A DNA stretch of 64,000 nt from Confluentibacter sediminis (GCF_003258355.1 NZ_QKPO01000003.1:124001-188000), one strand, 5' to 3'; counted from the first letter of the stretch, positions 52,155 through 61,307 are shown. Numbers and translations are program-made. The notes: generated from the letters alone by a model not told the origin.

Positions 52155-54071
52155 ATGAAATCAAAAAAGTACATATTAATTTATTTTGCTTTAATGCTAA
52201 ACTTGGTGCTATTTGCACAACAAGGAAAGCAAAAAAGAGCTGATACGTTGTTTAATAAATTTTCATTTGTTAAAGCTGCTGAAGTATATCAAGACCTTAT
52301 AAAAAACAATTATAATAAAGACTATGCTACTAGGCAATTAGCAGATTGTTATGCTTATTTAAGAAATCCACAAAAAGCTGCTTTATATTATAAACAGGTA
52401 GTAAATCAAGAAGATGTGCCTATAGATTATTATTATAAGTATGCACAGGCTTTAAGAGGTATTAAAGATTATGATGAATCTAGAATTTGGCTGGAACGCT
52501 TTAAAGATTCAGGAGGTGTCGCTAATACAGATGATTTTGAAAAAGATATTGATTTTATTAGCCATGTTTTTAACTCAAAACAACAATATTTTTTAAATAA
52601 AGTACCCTTCAACACCAAGTTTAGTGATTTTGGAGCTATTGAATATAATAATAAAATATACTTTACATCTTCTAGAGATGAAGGCTTAGGAATAAAACGA
52701 TTATATGGTTGGAATGAACAACCTTTCTTAGATGTTTATGTAACACCTAAAGATTCCAAAAAGCAAGTAGACTTCTCATCAAAACTAAAAGGAGACGTCA
52801 ATTCTATCTATCATGATGGTCCAATAGCCATAACGAATGATGGTCATACCATGTATTTTTCAAGAAATAATGCTAATGAATTAGGGAAAGAAAATGATAA
52901 AAAAGGCATTAGCAATGTTAAAATCTACAGAGCTACTTTAAGGGATGATTTATGGACGGATATTGAAGATTTATCTATAAACAATAAAGAATACTCCACA
53001 CAGCATCCTGCATTAAGCCCAGACAATACCAAGTTATACTTTTCTTCGGATATGCCTGGAGGTTTTGGCGGTTCAGATATTTATGTAGTGGATATTAGCC
53101 CTGATGGCTCGCTTGGTATCCCAAAAAATTTAGGAAGCGTAGTAAACACAAAGAATACAGAAGGAACCCCTTTTATTAACAATGAAGGTACGCTATTCTT
53201 CGCATCTGATGGACATATGGGTATTGGTCTATTAGATGTTTTTGGAACTATTGCCGATGAAAATGGAAACATTACGGATGTACTTAATCTTGGGGTTCCC
53301 ATTAATTCAAATAAAGATGATTTTTCATTTAATATGAATGCTGACGGACTTACTGGCTATTTTTCTTCCAATAGAGAAGGCGGTAAAGGAGATGATGATA
53401 TTTATAGCTATTACAGAGTACCGTTGTTACAAGTAAAAGGAACTGTAATCGATGCTATAAACACTAGGCCAATTCCAAATGCTCTTATTTCACTTTATGA
53501 TGATAAAGGAAATAAAATAGTCTATATGGTCACTGATGAAAATGGAAACTATTCAATTAATATTGATAGAAATAAAGATTACAAAATTGTAGGTAGCCAA
53601 GATAAATATATAGATGATTATAGAGTATTCACTTCTAAAAACTTAAAAACCGTAGAGTCTGTTATTACCGTTAATTTAATTTTAAATCCAATACAGAATA
53701 TTGTGAAACTGGCAGAATTAAACACTATTTACTTTGATTATGATAAGTATAATATTCGGCCAGACGCTGCTCTAGAGCTAGATAAAATTGTTAATTTAAT
53801 GAATAATGATTATCCAGAAATGATAATACGCATAGAATCCCATACAGATTCTAGAGGTGAATTATCATATAACGATAAACTCTCTATAGATAGGGCTAAT
53901 TCAACCTATGAATATTTAATATCTAAAGGTATAAATCCATCAAGAATTACTGAACATGAAGGTTTTGGCGAACGTCGATTAACAAATGGTTGTGTTGATG
54001 GAGAAAAATGCGAAGAAAAAGAACATCAATTAAACAGACGTACTGAGTTTATTGTTGTTAAAATGGAATAA
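52155..54071 (+). CDS. PorE-like OmpA-family protein (TPR, beta-propeller, regulatory domain, OmpA)
   Basis: A 638-residue periplasmic/outer-membrane protein with a signal peptide (ILIYFALMLNLVLFAQ). Domains in order: TPR-like helices (about 25-130; FSFVKAAEVYQDLIKNNY), a WD40/PD40 beta-propeller (about 150-425; TDIYVVDI, FSSDMPGGFGGSD), a carboxypeptidase-regulatory-like fold (about 428-515; VKGTVIDAINTRPIPNALISL), and a C-terminal OmpA peptidoglycan-binding domain (about 525-638; HTDSRGELSYNDKLS and HQLNRRTEFIV). This is the PorE layout of the type IX system. It is likely to anchor the cell-surface partner to peptidoglycan. Confidence 0.9.
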   Translation: MKSKKYILIYFALMLNLVLFAQQGKQKRADTLFNKFSFVKAAEVYQDLIKNNYNKDYATRQLADCYAYLRNPQKAALYYKQVVNQEDVPIDYYYKYAQALRGIKDYDESRIWLERFKDSGGVANTDDFEKDIDFISHVFNSKQQYFLNKVPFNTKFSDFGAIEYNNKIYFTSSRDEGLGIKRLYGWNEQPFLDVYVTPKDSKKQVDFSSKLKGDVNSIYHDGPIAITNDGHTMYFSRNNANELGKENDKKGISNVKIYRATLRDDLWTDIEDLSINNKEYSTQHPALSPDNTKLYFSSDMPGGFGGSDIYVVDISPDGSLGIPKNLGSVVNTKNTEGTPFINNEGTLFFASDGHMGIGLLDVFGTIADENGNITDVLNLGVPINSNKDDFSFNMNADGLTGYFSSNREGGKGDDDIYSYYRVPLLQVKGTVIDAINTRPIPNALISLYDDKGNKIVYMVTDENGNYSINIDRNKDYKIVGSQDKYIDDYRVFTSKNLKTVESVITVNLILNPIQNIVKLAELNTIYFDYDKYNIRPDAALELDKIVNLMNNDYPEMIIRIESHTDSRGELSYNDKLSIDRANSTYEYLISKGINPSRITEHEGFGERRLTNGCVDGEKCEEKEHQLNRRTEFIVVKME

Positions 54072-54140
54072 TGAATATGATTTAATATATAGTTTTAATG
54101 ACTAATAAGCAAAAATGTATTAATTAAAATATAAGTCCAA

Positions 54141-56054
54141 ATGAAATTAAAAAACCATATATTTATTTGTATTATATTATGCGTTTCTAGCTTATTTGCA
54201 CAATCAAGTAAACAAAAAAAAGCTGATAATTTATATAACAAATTTTCATTTTATAATGCTATTGAAGTCTATGAAGAATTAATAAACAATAATTATAATT
54301 CAGATTATAACACCAGACAATTAGCAGATTGTTATATGTATTTGAGAAATCCGGAAATCGCTACTATTCATTATAAAAAAGTAGTTGAACAATCCAATGT
54401 GCCTATTGAATATTATTATAAATACAGCGAAGCTTTAAGAGGTATTAAAGACTATAATGAATCTCGTATTTGGATAAAAAAATTTAAAGATGCTGGAGGT
54501 GTTTTAAATGATGATACTTTATCTAAAGATTCCGATTTTATAGCCTCTATATTCAATGCTAAACAACAATATTTTTTCTCTGAAGTAAATTTCAACTCAA
54601 AGCAAAGTGATTTTGGCGCTTATGAGCGTGATGGTATTATTTATTTTACATCTTCTGCAGATAAAGGTGTATCGACAAAACACGTGTATGGATGGAATAA
54701 CCAACCTTTTTTAGATGTTTATGTTACTGCAAAAGATAGTGATTCGATAATTCATCATAAATCTAAAATTAAAGGAAAAATAAACTCCAATTACCATGAT
54801 GGCCCATTAACGATTTCAAAAGATGGAAAAACCATGTATTTTTCTAGAACTAATTTCATTAAAAATGAATTAAAGACAGATAAAAATGGAATCAGTAATT
54901 TAAAAATATACAAAGCCACTCTTATAGGAGATTCATGGGAAAATATTGAAGAACTCAGCATAAATAGTGATGATTATTCAGTAGGTCATCCAGCATTAAA
55001 TACTGATAATAGTAAATTGTATTTTGCTTCTGATATGCCAGGTGGTTTAGGGGGCACTGATATTTATTATGTAGATATTAATACAGATGGTTCTTTAGGA
55101 ACTCCAAAAAATTTAGGAAGTATTGTAAATACCAATAAAAACGAAGTATTTCCTTTTATTAATAATGAAGATGTACTTTTCTTTTCATCTGATGGACATT
55201 TAGGTCTAGGTCTTTTAGACATTTTCGGAACGGTTTCAGATAAGGACAACCATATAATCAGTGTTTTAAATTTAGGTGTTCCTGTTAATTCAAATAAGGA
55301 TGACTTTTCGTTTTTTATGAATGAAGATGGACTAACTGGTTACATGGCATCAAATAGAGACGGTGGTGTTGGCGATGACGATATTTATGCCTATTACAAA
55401 TTGACCGAACTTAAAGTTGAAGGAACTATAACAGATGCTATTACTGGCAAACCTATTCCAAATGCCACCGTTAGTTTATTTGATGCTAATGGCAACGAAC
55501 TTGCTAAAGTATTTACAGACGAAAATGGTCATTATGATATCAATATGGATAGAGAGTCGGATTATTACTTAAAAGGTAATAAAGATGATTATAAAGACAT
55601 GACTGTATCTATAACATCTAAAGGAATTGAAGATAATATAACTAGCATTACAAAAGACTTTCAATTACACCCTATAAATAAAGAACTACCTATTAAAGAG
55701 TTAAGTACCATTTATTTTGATTTCAATAAATATAATATTAATAAAGATAGCTCAAAAGAATTGGATAAAATTGCAGAGATGATGATGCATACTTATCCTA
55801 CTATGTCTATAAAAATTGAATCACATACAGATTCCAGAGGTCCTGAACCCTATAACGATATATTATCACAAGAACGGGCAAAATCAACTTATGATTATTT
55901 GATATCAAAAGGTATAGAACCCTCAAGAATCATAGAATATAAAGGTTATGGAGAGCATAGACTGGTAAATGACTGTGATGGGACTAAACCTTGTACCGAA
56001 GAACAGCATCAATTAAATAGACGTACTCGGTTTATTGTAATTGAAATAAAATAA
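54141..56054 (+). CDS. second PorE-like OmpA-family protein
   Basis: A 637-residue paralogue of the gene before it with the same signal peptide and domain order: TPR (YNKFSFYNAIEVYEELINNNY), propeller (YFASDMPGGLGGTDIYYVDI), regulatory-like domain (VEGTITDAITGKPIPNATVSL) and OmpA (SHTDSRGPEPYNDILSQERA, HQLNRRTRFIV). By eye roughly 60 percent of positions match across the first 100 residues. It ends the four-gene adhesin operon, 69 bases after its neighbour and 32 bases before a strong terminator. The duplicate may serve a different type IX adhesin or form a hetero-oligomer with the first copy. Confidence 0.9.
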   Translation: MKLKNHIFICIILCVSSLFAQSSKQKKADNLYNKFSFYNAIEVYEELINNNYNSDYNTRQLADCYMYLRNPEIATIHYKKVVEQSNVPIEYYYKYSEALRGIKDYNESRIWIKKFKDAGGVLNDDTLSKDSDFIASIFNAKQQYFFSEVNFNSKQSDFGAYERDGIIYFTSSADKGVSTKHVYGWNNQPFLDVYVTAKDSDSIIHHKSKIKGKINSNYHDGPLTISKDGKTMYFSRTNFIKNELKTDKNGISNLKIYKATLIGDSWENIEELSINSDDYSVGHPALNTDNSKLYFASDMPGGLGGTDIYYVDINTDGSLGTPKNLGSIVNTNKNEVFPFINNEDVLFFSSDGHLGLGLLDIFGTVSDKDNHIISVLNLGVPVNSNKDDFSFFMNEDGLTGYMASNRDGGVGDDDIYAYYKLTELKVEGTITDAITGKPIPNATVSLFDANGNELAKVFTDENGHYDINMDRESDYYLKGNKDDYKDMTVSITSKGIEDNITSITKDFQLHPINKELPIKELSTIYFDFNKYNINKDSSKELDKIAEMMMHTYPTMSIKIESHTDSRGPEPYNDILSQERAKSTYDYLISKGIEPSRIIEYKGYGEHRLVNDCDGTKPCTEEQHQLNRRTRFIVIEIK

Positions 56055-56086
56055 ACAAGTCAAAATTCAATAATAATTAGTGTTAA

Positions 56087-56127
56087 AACCCATTAGGAAT
56101 ATAAGTCGCTAATGGGTTCTTTTTTTA
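56087..56127 (+). terminator. terminator of the adhesin operon
   Basis: AACCCATTAG (56087-56096) pairs with CTAATGGGTT (56109-56118), followed by CTTTTTTTATAA. It lies 32 bases after the second PorE-like stop codon. Confidence 0.92.
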
Positions 56128-56146
56128 TAATTATTTAAAATAGTTT

Positions 56147-56490
56147 ATGCTTGAGATACTGGTTGTTCCTTGTTCTTTCATTGCAATATTCCTAATTGCT
56201 AATAAAAAAGACACAATCATTCATAGAAGGTTAGGACGGATTTATATGATTTTAATGTTTTTTACCGCAACAATAACATTAGTTATGCCTGCTCGCTGAT
56301 ACTGAATTTTAAATTATTTTGATTGGATTCATAGATTTAGGTTTTTAACTATTTATGCTCTTCCCTACATATATAGCAATTAAAAAAGCATAAACGTAGA
56401 ATGACTATTACACTCTTTTTAGAGCTGTCATAATTGGAGGTGGGTTTTACTTTGGTTTCAGACAGATGCTTACATCCATTATTCTTTTAG
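56147..56490 (+). pseudogene. frameshifted remnant of a DUF2306-like membrane protein
   Basis: ATG 56147 opens a 49-codon frame (LIANKKDTIIHRRLGRIYMILM) that matches the start of DUF2306 membrane proteins and then hits TGA. The next pieces of the same family appear in other frames: DWIHRFRFLTIYALP near 56318, TYIAIKKA near 56363, and LFRAVIIGGGFYFGF near 56425. At least two frameshifts and three stops separate them, so the gene is dead. It faces the same way as the upstream operon but follows its terminator. This explains the otherwise empty stretch 56055-56619. Confidence 0.72.
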
Positions 56491-56500
56491 AATTAAAACA

Positions 56501-56529
56501 AAAATCCTCCCAATTACTAGGAGGATTTT
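56501..56529 (-). terminator. terminator of the CAP-domain gene
   Basis: AAAATCCTCC (56501-56510) and GGAGGATTTT (56520-56529) pair perfectly over a 9-nt loop. On the minus strand the hairpin is followed by TGTTTTAATT, so it suits the leftward CAP gene ending at 56620. Confidence 0.7.
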
Positions 56530-56568
56530 ATACCAAAAGCTAAATTCAATAACAATAAAGTTATCGAT

Positions 56569-56590
56569 AACTCATTAATATTAATGAGTT
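56569..56590. repeat. 22-bp perfect palindrome
   Basis: AACTCATTAAT followed by ATTAATGAGTT is a perfect palindrome, with T-rich sequence to its right (ATATTTTTAATTTTTG). It could be a terminator for plus-strand read-through of the pseudogene region or a dyad operator for neither gene. Confidence 0.6.
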
Positions 56591-56619
56591 ATATTTTTAA
56601 TTTTTGATTATATTATTTT

Positions 56620-57114
56620 CTATTTTTTTATGAATATATTGGTATAGTACCATTTACCATCTGTTGCTTTTTCTGCCGAAATGTCAAAATTGGTAAAGTC
56701 ACCTTCAATATTTGCTTTATGTCCTTCACTTTTTAACCAAGCGTTCACTAAAGACTGTGCCGATGTATAACCGTAAGCTACATTTTCGGATACCTTTACG
56801 GCCCCTGCGTTCTTTTTTAAGAAATTACTTCTATCATAAAAATAATCGTGAGATACTTCCTGTGCTTCAACCATATAATCTGTATGGCTAAATGCTTGGG
56901 ATTTTATTAAATCCATATTTTGTAACGGATTTAAACCTACCGATAATCTATGATCATTGATAAGTTCTAGAATTTCTAATTCGAATGATGTCGTTGCTGG
57001 AATTACAAGATCTGCGGTAATTAAATCCGATTTATCATCCATGCTGTCTGTTGAACAAGAGTAGCTCAATACAGCAAACAATGCCACTAATGGCAGTTTA
57101 TTTAATAACTTCAT
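56620..57114 (-). CDS. CAP-domain lipoprotein
   Basis: A 164-residue protein with a lipoprotein signal (FAVLSYSC, lipid Cys near 20) and a CAP/SCP domain (about 45-164): ILELINDHRLSVGLNPL, SHTDYMVEAQEVSHDYF, VSENVAYGYTSAQSLVNAWLKSEGHKANIEGDFTNFDISA and YYTNIFIKK. These show the His and Glu positions of the CAP cavity. Family roles range from protease-like to lipid binding, and in bacteria are mostly unknown. It is single, leftward, and should be held on the outer membrane. Confidence 0.9.
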   Translation of the reverse strand: MKLLNKLPLVALFAVLSYSCSTDSMDDKSDLITADLVIPATTSFELEILELINDHRLSVGLNPLQNMDLIKSQAFSHTDYMVEAQEVSHDYFYDRSNFLKKNAGAVKVSENVAYGYTSAQSLVNAWLKSEGHKANIEGDFTNFDISAEKATDGKWYYTNIFIKK

Positions 57115-57279
57115 AGGTTAAGTATTTAGATTTGGTACTATAAATTTACCACCCTAACCATGAAGTGAATGTTAAAAAAATGTTAAAATCGATTAAAAAC
57201 AATCATTTAATCGTTACATAGTGCATTTAATCGATGAAATGATTAAAAATAAAATAAAAAATGGTATTACAGCGATATT

Positions 57280-57924
57280 TTATGGAGATAATCGATTTAT
57301 TAACCAGTTGTAATCCACTTGAAGTCTATATCTAATTCTATCATGGAGCCTATTGGGTCTCCCTTGCCAAAACTCCATTTCAATAGGTTTGATAATATAT
57401 CCTCCCCAATTTTTTGGTCTTGGAATCTCTTTCCCTTCATAGTCACTTTCAAGACGTATCAATTGTTCTTCAAGGACTTCCCTACTTTCGACAACTTGAC
57501 TTTGCTTTGAGACCAAAGCCCCTAATTGACTGCCTCTTGGCCTTGATTCAAAATAGCCATCGCTTAAATTTTCCGCTATTTTTTCTGCTTGTCCCTTAAT
57601 GATAATTTGTCTTTCAGCATCTTGCCAAAAAAAAGATAAACAAACATTTGGGTTTGCTTCTATTGCCTTACCTTTTTCGCTATCATAATTTGTGTAAAAG
57701 ATAAAACCTTCATATGTGTATTTTTTAAGTAGTACGACTCTGCTTTTTGGATAACCATCCAAACCAATTGTAGAAACGGTCATGGCATTAGTTTCCCCTG
57801 CAAAAAAATCATCCACTTCGTGAAACCATTTTTTAAATAATTCCATTGGGTTTTCTGGCACATTACTTTCCAGTAATTCATGCTTTTCATAAGATTTTCG
57901 GTAATGGCTTAAATCACTATTCAT
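57280..57924 (-). CDS. pdxH: pyridoxamine 5'-phosphate oxidase
   Basis: A 214-residue FMN flavoprotein that oxidises pyridoxamine- or pyridoxine-5'-phosphate to PLP. The signature YEKHELLES and FKKWFHEVDDF at the N-terminus, SRVVLLKKYTYEGFIFYTNYDSEKGKAIEANP (FMN-binding), QIIIKGQAEKI, SRPRGSQLGALVSKQSQVV and the C-terminal EFWQGRPNRLHDRIRY are all intact. Length is typical. It is single and leftward. Confidence 0.95.
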   Translation of the reverse strand: MNSDLSHYRKSYEKHELLESNVPENPMELFKKWFHEVDDFFAGETNAMTVSTIGLDGYPKSRVVLLKKYTYEGFIFYTNYDSEKGKAIEANPNVCLSFFWQDAERQIIIKGQAEKIAENLSDGYFESRPRGSQLGALVSKQSQVVESREVLEEQLIRLESDYEGKEIPRPKNWGGYIIKPIEMEFWQGRPNRLHDRIRYRLQVDYNWLINRLSP

Positions 57925-58015
57925 ATATACAAAATAACAAAAATTTAAATTCTAAAATTAAATTTTTATGACAATAAAAAACTCACTAATTTAACCAACT
58001 CTAAGAATTGTATTT

Positions 58016-58429
58016 ATGAAATTTGAAGAATCCAAATATTTCAACCCTATAAAAACACCTAAACTAGAAATGTCTTTTGGAAATTTTTACTTCTGTGAAA
58101 ATTTTTTTGTTGCTGAAGTACATGAAGGCATTCATTTTGATTGGGAAATGATAAAAAAAGTCATGGATAATCTAGTTGATTTTTATGGTAAAGGCATCAA
58201 ATTGGGCTACATATCAAATAGAATAAACTCTTATTCTATAAATCCTCAAACGTGGTTCAAAGTAGATACTGAATATGATGTTATTATTGCCAGTGCTGTC
58301 GTTACTTATAACAATATGGCTTTTATGAATGCCACACTTGAAAAGAAATTTTATAAAAAAAGCCTGAAAAGATGTCTTTCTTTGGATGAAGCAGTTGATT
58401 GGATACTAAACATTAAAGAAATGAATTAA
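58016..58429 (+). CDS. hypothetical protein, possibly STAS-like
   Basis: A 137-residue cytoplasmic protein with alternating strands and helices (FGNFYFCENFFVAEVHEGIHFDWEMIKKVMDNL; LGYISNRINSYSINPQTW; DVIIASAVVTYNNMAFMNATLE), a pattern resembling STAS/SpoIIAA-like proteins. I do not recognise a specific family. There are no membrane segments or catalytic motifs. It is a lone rightward gene whose end overlaps the convergent rnz by four bases. Confidence 0.6.
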   Translation: MKFEESKYFNPIKTPKLEMSFGNFYFCENFFVAEVHEGIHFDWEMIKKVMDNLVDFYGKGIKLGYISNRINSYSINPQTWFKVDTEYDVIIASAVVTYNNMAFMNATLEKKFYKKSLKRCLSLDEAVDWILNIKEMN

Positions 58430-59331
58430 AATTCAAACACTTTTCCGTCCTCACACAATTCAACATTCTCAAATATTTCTTGCGCCTCTTCCTTAAAAGC
58501 ATTTAAACCATCATAGCGTGTTGAATAATGCCCAAGCAACAAAATCCCCGCTTTAGCTTTTTTAGCGATTCTAGCAGCTTCTTTTGCGGTTGAATGCTTT
58601 GTTTTTGGAGCGAGGTCTGCATGCTTTTCTAAAAAGGTCGACTCATGATACAATACATCAACCTTATTAATTATGGGAACAATGTCTTCTTTATACATAG
58701 TGTCACTACAAAATGCATAACTTTTTGGCTTAGCCCCGGGCAGGGTAACGGTTTTGTTTTTTATAAGTTCACCTTTTTCATTAACAACATCAAAGCCCTG
58801 TTTAAGTTTTCTATAATAAGCTAAATCTATATGAGCTTCTTCAACCGCATCAATATCTAATCTAAGATCACCTTCTTTTTCTTTAAAAAGAAACCCATTG
58901 GTATAAACTCTATGATTTAGAGGAATCGTATACACTTCAACACTCTCGTCATCAAAAATTAACTCTGAGGTATTTGATTTTAGTTCATGGAAAATTAAAT
59001 TGTAGTTCGTCCATGAATCTGCTAGTTTCATTTGAAGTGTTACAATTTCCTTAATGCCTTCCGGACCATAAATATGCAAATCTGCTTCTCGTGTTAATAA
59101 TCTGAAGGTAGAAATTAAACCAACCAATCCAAAAAAATGATCGCCATGTAAATGAGAAATAAAAACATGCTTAATGCGATTGAATTTTATTTTATTTTTT
59201 CTTAAATGAATTTGAGTCCCTTCTCCACAGTCTATTAAAAACATGTGGTTGTTTATTTCCAATACTTGCGATGTGGTATTTGTAAGAGCTCTTGGGGTGG
59301 CACTGTAACAACCCAGAATGGTTAACTTCAT
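58426..59331 (-). CDS. rnz: ribonuclease Z
   Basis: A 301-residue metallo-beta-lactamase-fold endonuclease that cuts tRNA precursors at the 3' end. The zinc-binding motif HLHGDH is at residues 60-65 (FISHLHGDHFFGL), with the C-terminal His in LLGHYSTRY and the Asp in SYAFCSDTMY. Length matches the short bacterial RNase Z. It follows a 110-residue gene (59400-59732) with a 68-base gap, and is part of a leftward run with pyrB and pyrR. Confidence 0.93.
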   Translation of the reverse strand: MKLTILGCYSATPRALTNTTSQVLEINNHMFLIDCGEGTQIHLRKNKIKFNRIKHVFISHLHGDHFFGLVGLISTFRLLTREADLHIYGPEGIKEIVTLQMKLADSWTNYNLIFHELKSNTSELIFDDESVEVYTIPLNHRVYTNGFLFKEKEGDLRLDIDAVEEAHIDLAYYRKLKQGFDVVNEKGELIKNKTVTLPGAKPKSYAFCSDTMYKEDIVPIINKVDVLYHESTFLEKHADLAPKTKHSTAKEAARIAKKAKAGILLLGHYSTRYDGLNAFKEEAQEIFENVELCEDGKVFEF

Positions 59332-59399
59332 GTATGATGAATATTGTTAAGCTATTAAGTTGCATTGGCCTAACGACAAACAACTTAACAAACAAATCT

Positions 59400-59732
59400 T
59401 TATAATTCTAAATCACGTTCCATATCTTCCATCTCTATAATATCATATGCTTCTTGAACTGTTGGAACTACTATAATTTCTTCTGGAACAGTTTCTAAAT
59501 CAATTTTATCTGAAACAATTACAAAAGAATGCTTTGCTGCCCTGTGATTATTGGATAGTTCTAGAAACTCAAGAATATCTTCAATCGTTAACATGCTTAG
59601 AACTGATAAAACAATGATAACGTTATTATTCTTAAATTTAGGATATAAGCTTTGAATCTTTTTTACTAATTCTATTATAGTTGCTTTCTCTTGCGTGATT
59701 ATTGAAATATGTCCGTCCTGATCTAAAATCAT
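59400..59732 (-). CDS. small STAS-like protein next to rnz
   Basis: A 110-residue protein with an alternating beta-alpha pattern (ISIITQEKATIIELVKKIQ, NNVIIVLSVLSMLTIEDILEFLELSN, SFVIVSDKIDLETVPEEIIVVPTVQEAYDIIEMEDMERDLEL) reminiscent of anti-sigma factor antagonist (STAS) folds, ending in an acidic tail. Homologues in flavobacteria sit beside rnz and are sometimes labelled ribonuclease Z by proximity, although no nuclease motif is visible. Function is unknown. It is 3 bases after pyrB. Confidence 0.65.
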   Translation of the reverse strand: MILDQDGHISIITQEKATIIELVKKIQSLYPKFKNNNVIIVLSVLSMLTIEDILEFLELSNNHRAAKHSFVIVSDKIDLETVPEEIIVVPTVQEAYDIIEMEDMERDLEL

Positions 59733-59735
59733 AAT

Positions 59736-60665
59736 TTATTGTTTAATTTTTGAGGCTAATAAATATATCACAGCCATTCTAATAGCGACCCCATTTTGCA
59801 CCTGATTTAGGATAATAGATTGTTTTGAGTCTGCCACATCACTGGTAATCTCTACACCTCTATTTATAGGCCCAGGGTGCATGATAACAATCTCTTTATT
59901 TAAAGAATCTAAAAGTTCTTTATGGACCCCAAATTGTTGGGTATATTCTCTGGTTGAAGGAAAATAATTAATATCCATACGTTCGTTTTGTACACGAAGC
60001 ATATTTGCTACATCACACCAATTCAAAGCTTTAATTAAATCTGTTTCAACCTTTACTCCAAGCTTGTCAATATATTTAGGTATAAGAGTTTTTGGCCCAC
60101 AAACCATGACTTGAGCACCTTGAAGTTGCAAAGCGAATATGTTTGATAATGCTACACGACTATGCAAAATATCACCAACTATAACTATTTTTTTACCCTT
60201 CACCTCACCTAATGTTTCTCTAATTGAATACGAATCCAATAAGGCTTGTGTTGGATGTTCATGTGCACCATCACCAGCATTTATAATACTCGCCTTAACA
60301 TGCTTTGACAGAAATACACCTGCTCCTGGGTTTGGATGGCGCATGACTACCATATCTACTTTCATCGATAAGATATTATTTACGGTATCTATAAGTGTTT
60401 CTCCTTTTTTAACCGAGGATTGGGATGACGAAAAATTAAGTACATCGGCAGATAATCTTTTTTCGGCTAATTCAAAAGATAATTTGGTTCTGGTGGAGTT
60501 TTCAAAGAATAAATTAGCAATGGTAATATCTCTTAGCGAAGGTACTTTTTTAATGGGTCTGTTTATAACTTCCTTAAAATGATCGGCTGTTTCAAAAATG
60601 AGTTGAATATCTTCTTTATTAAGATACTTAATCCCCAATAAGTGGTTTACACTTAATTCGCTCAT
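59736..60665 (-). CDS. pyrB: aspartate carbamoyltransferase catalytic subunit
   Basis: A 309-residue enzyme that joins carbamoyl phosphate and aspartate in pyrimidine synthesis. The carbamoyl-phosphate loop ENSTRTKLSFELA (about 53-65), GAHEHPTQALLDSY (about 130-143), VIVGDILHSRVALSN and IMHPGPINRGVEI are the conserved blocks. No regulatory subunit gene (pyrI) accompanies it. It follows pyrR after 9 bases, so the two form an operon with the downstream STAS-like gene. Confidence 0.95.
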   Translation of the reverse strand: MSELSVNHLLGIKYLNKEDIQLIFETADHFKEVINRPIKKVPSLRDITIANLFFENSTRTKLSFELAEKRLSADVLNFSSSQSSVKKGETLIDTVNNILSMKVDMVVMRHPNPGAGVFLSKHVKASIINAGDGAHEHPTQALLDSYSIRETLGEVKGKKIVIVGDILHSRVALSNIFALQLQGAQVMVCGPKTLIPKYIDKLGVKVETDLIKALNWCDVANMLRVQNERMDINYFPSTREYTQQFGVHKELLDSLNKEIVIMHPGPINRGVEITSDVADSKQSIILNQVQNGVAIRMAVIYLLASKIKQ

Positions 60666-60674
60666 AGGTATTGG

Positions 60675-61214
60675 TTATTTTTCAATTAAGTACACAGAGT
60701 CTTCGTTTTCATTTTCCAACCAATGCACTTTTACTTTTTCATTATTAATAACATCTACTTGTCTGCCTCTATAGTCAGGCTGAATGGGCAAATGTCTACT
60801 AAAGCGTCTATCAATTAATGTTAATAGCTCAATTTGTTTTGGCCTTCCAAAGGATTGTATGGCCGTAAGTGCAGAACGAATACTTCTGCCTGTATATAAA
60901 ACATCATCAATAAAAACCACATTTTTATCTTCTACTATAAAATTGATTTCAGTTTTATTGGCTTCTAAAGGCTTATCACCTCTTCTAAAATCATCTCTAT
61001 AAAACGTAATGTCTAAATGACCCAATTGGATATTTTTAACTTTATAATCTTCTCTTAATATTTTTGCTATTCTATTGGCTAAAAAAACACCCCGTGGCTG
61101 CAAACCAATTAAAACGGTATTGGAAAAATCATTATGTTTTTCAATAAGTTGACAAGCCAATCGATGAAGAATGATGTTTACCTCTTTTGCGTTAAGTAAA
61201 ACTTTTTGACTCAT
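60675..61214 (-). CDS. pyrR: PyrR-like uracil phosphoribosyltransferase / regulator
   Basis: A 179-residue type I phosphoribosyltransferase with the PRPP motif VVFIDDVLYTGRSI (about 99-112) and LIGLQPRGVFLANRI near residue 40. PyrR proteins regulate pyr operons by RNA binding and have uracil phosphoribosyltransferase activity. It heads the pyr run, but its own leader is only about 20 bases if the -7 box at 61240 is right, with no long anti-terminator seen. Regulation here may therefore be by other means. Confidence 0.88.
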   Translation of the reverse strand: MSQKVLLNAKEVNIILHRLACQLIEKHNDFSNTVLIGLQPRGVFLANRIAKILREDYKVKNIQLGHLDITFYRDDFRRGDKPLEANKTEINFIVEDKNVVFIDDVLYTGRSIRSALTAIQSFGRPKQIELLTLIDRRFSRHLPIQPDYRGRQVDVINNEKVKVHWLENENEDSVYLIEK

Positions 61215-61239
61215 ATGCTGTCCAAACGTATCTGGAGTA

Positions 61240-61247
61240 CAAAGGTA
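61240..61247 (-). promoter_or_regulatory. -7 promoter box of the pyrR operon
   Basis: The minus strand reads TACCTTTG, matching TAnnTTTG, 26 bases before the pyrR start codon. No -33 box was recognised. Confidence 0.45.
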
Positions 61248-61279
61248 ATGTAAAATTTTAAAATTTTTACTTTAAAATT

Positions 61280-61307
61280 AAAAAGCCTCCAATTTCTTGA
61301 AGGCTTT
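61280..61307 (-). terminator. terminator hairpin, copy 1 of an identical pair
   Basis: AAAGCCT and AGGCTTT arms enclose a loop; on the minus strand a T run (TTTTTAATTTT) follows. It sits after the beta-propeller lipoprotein gene and before pyrR. The same 28 bases occur at 62833-62860. Confidence 0.8.
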
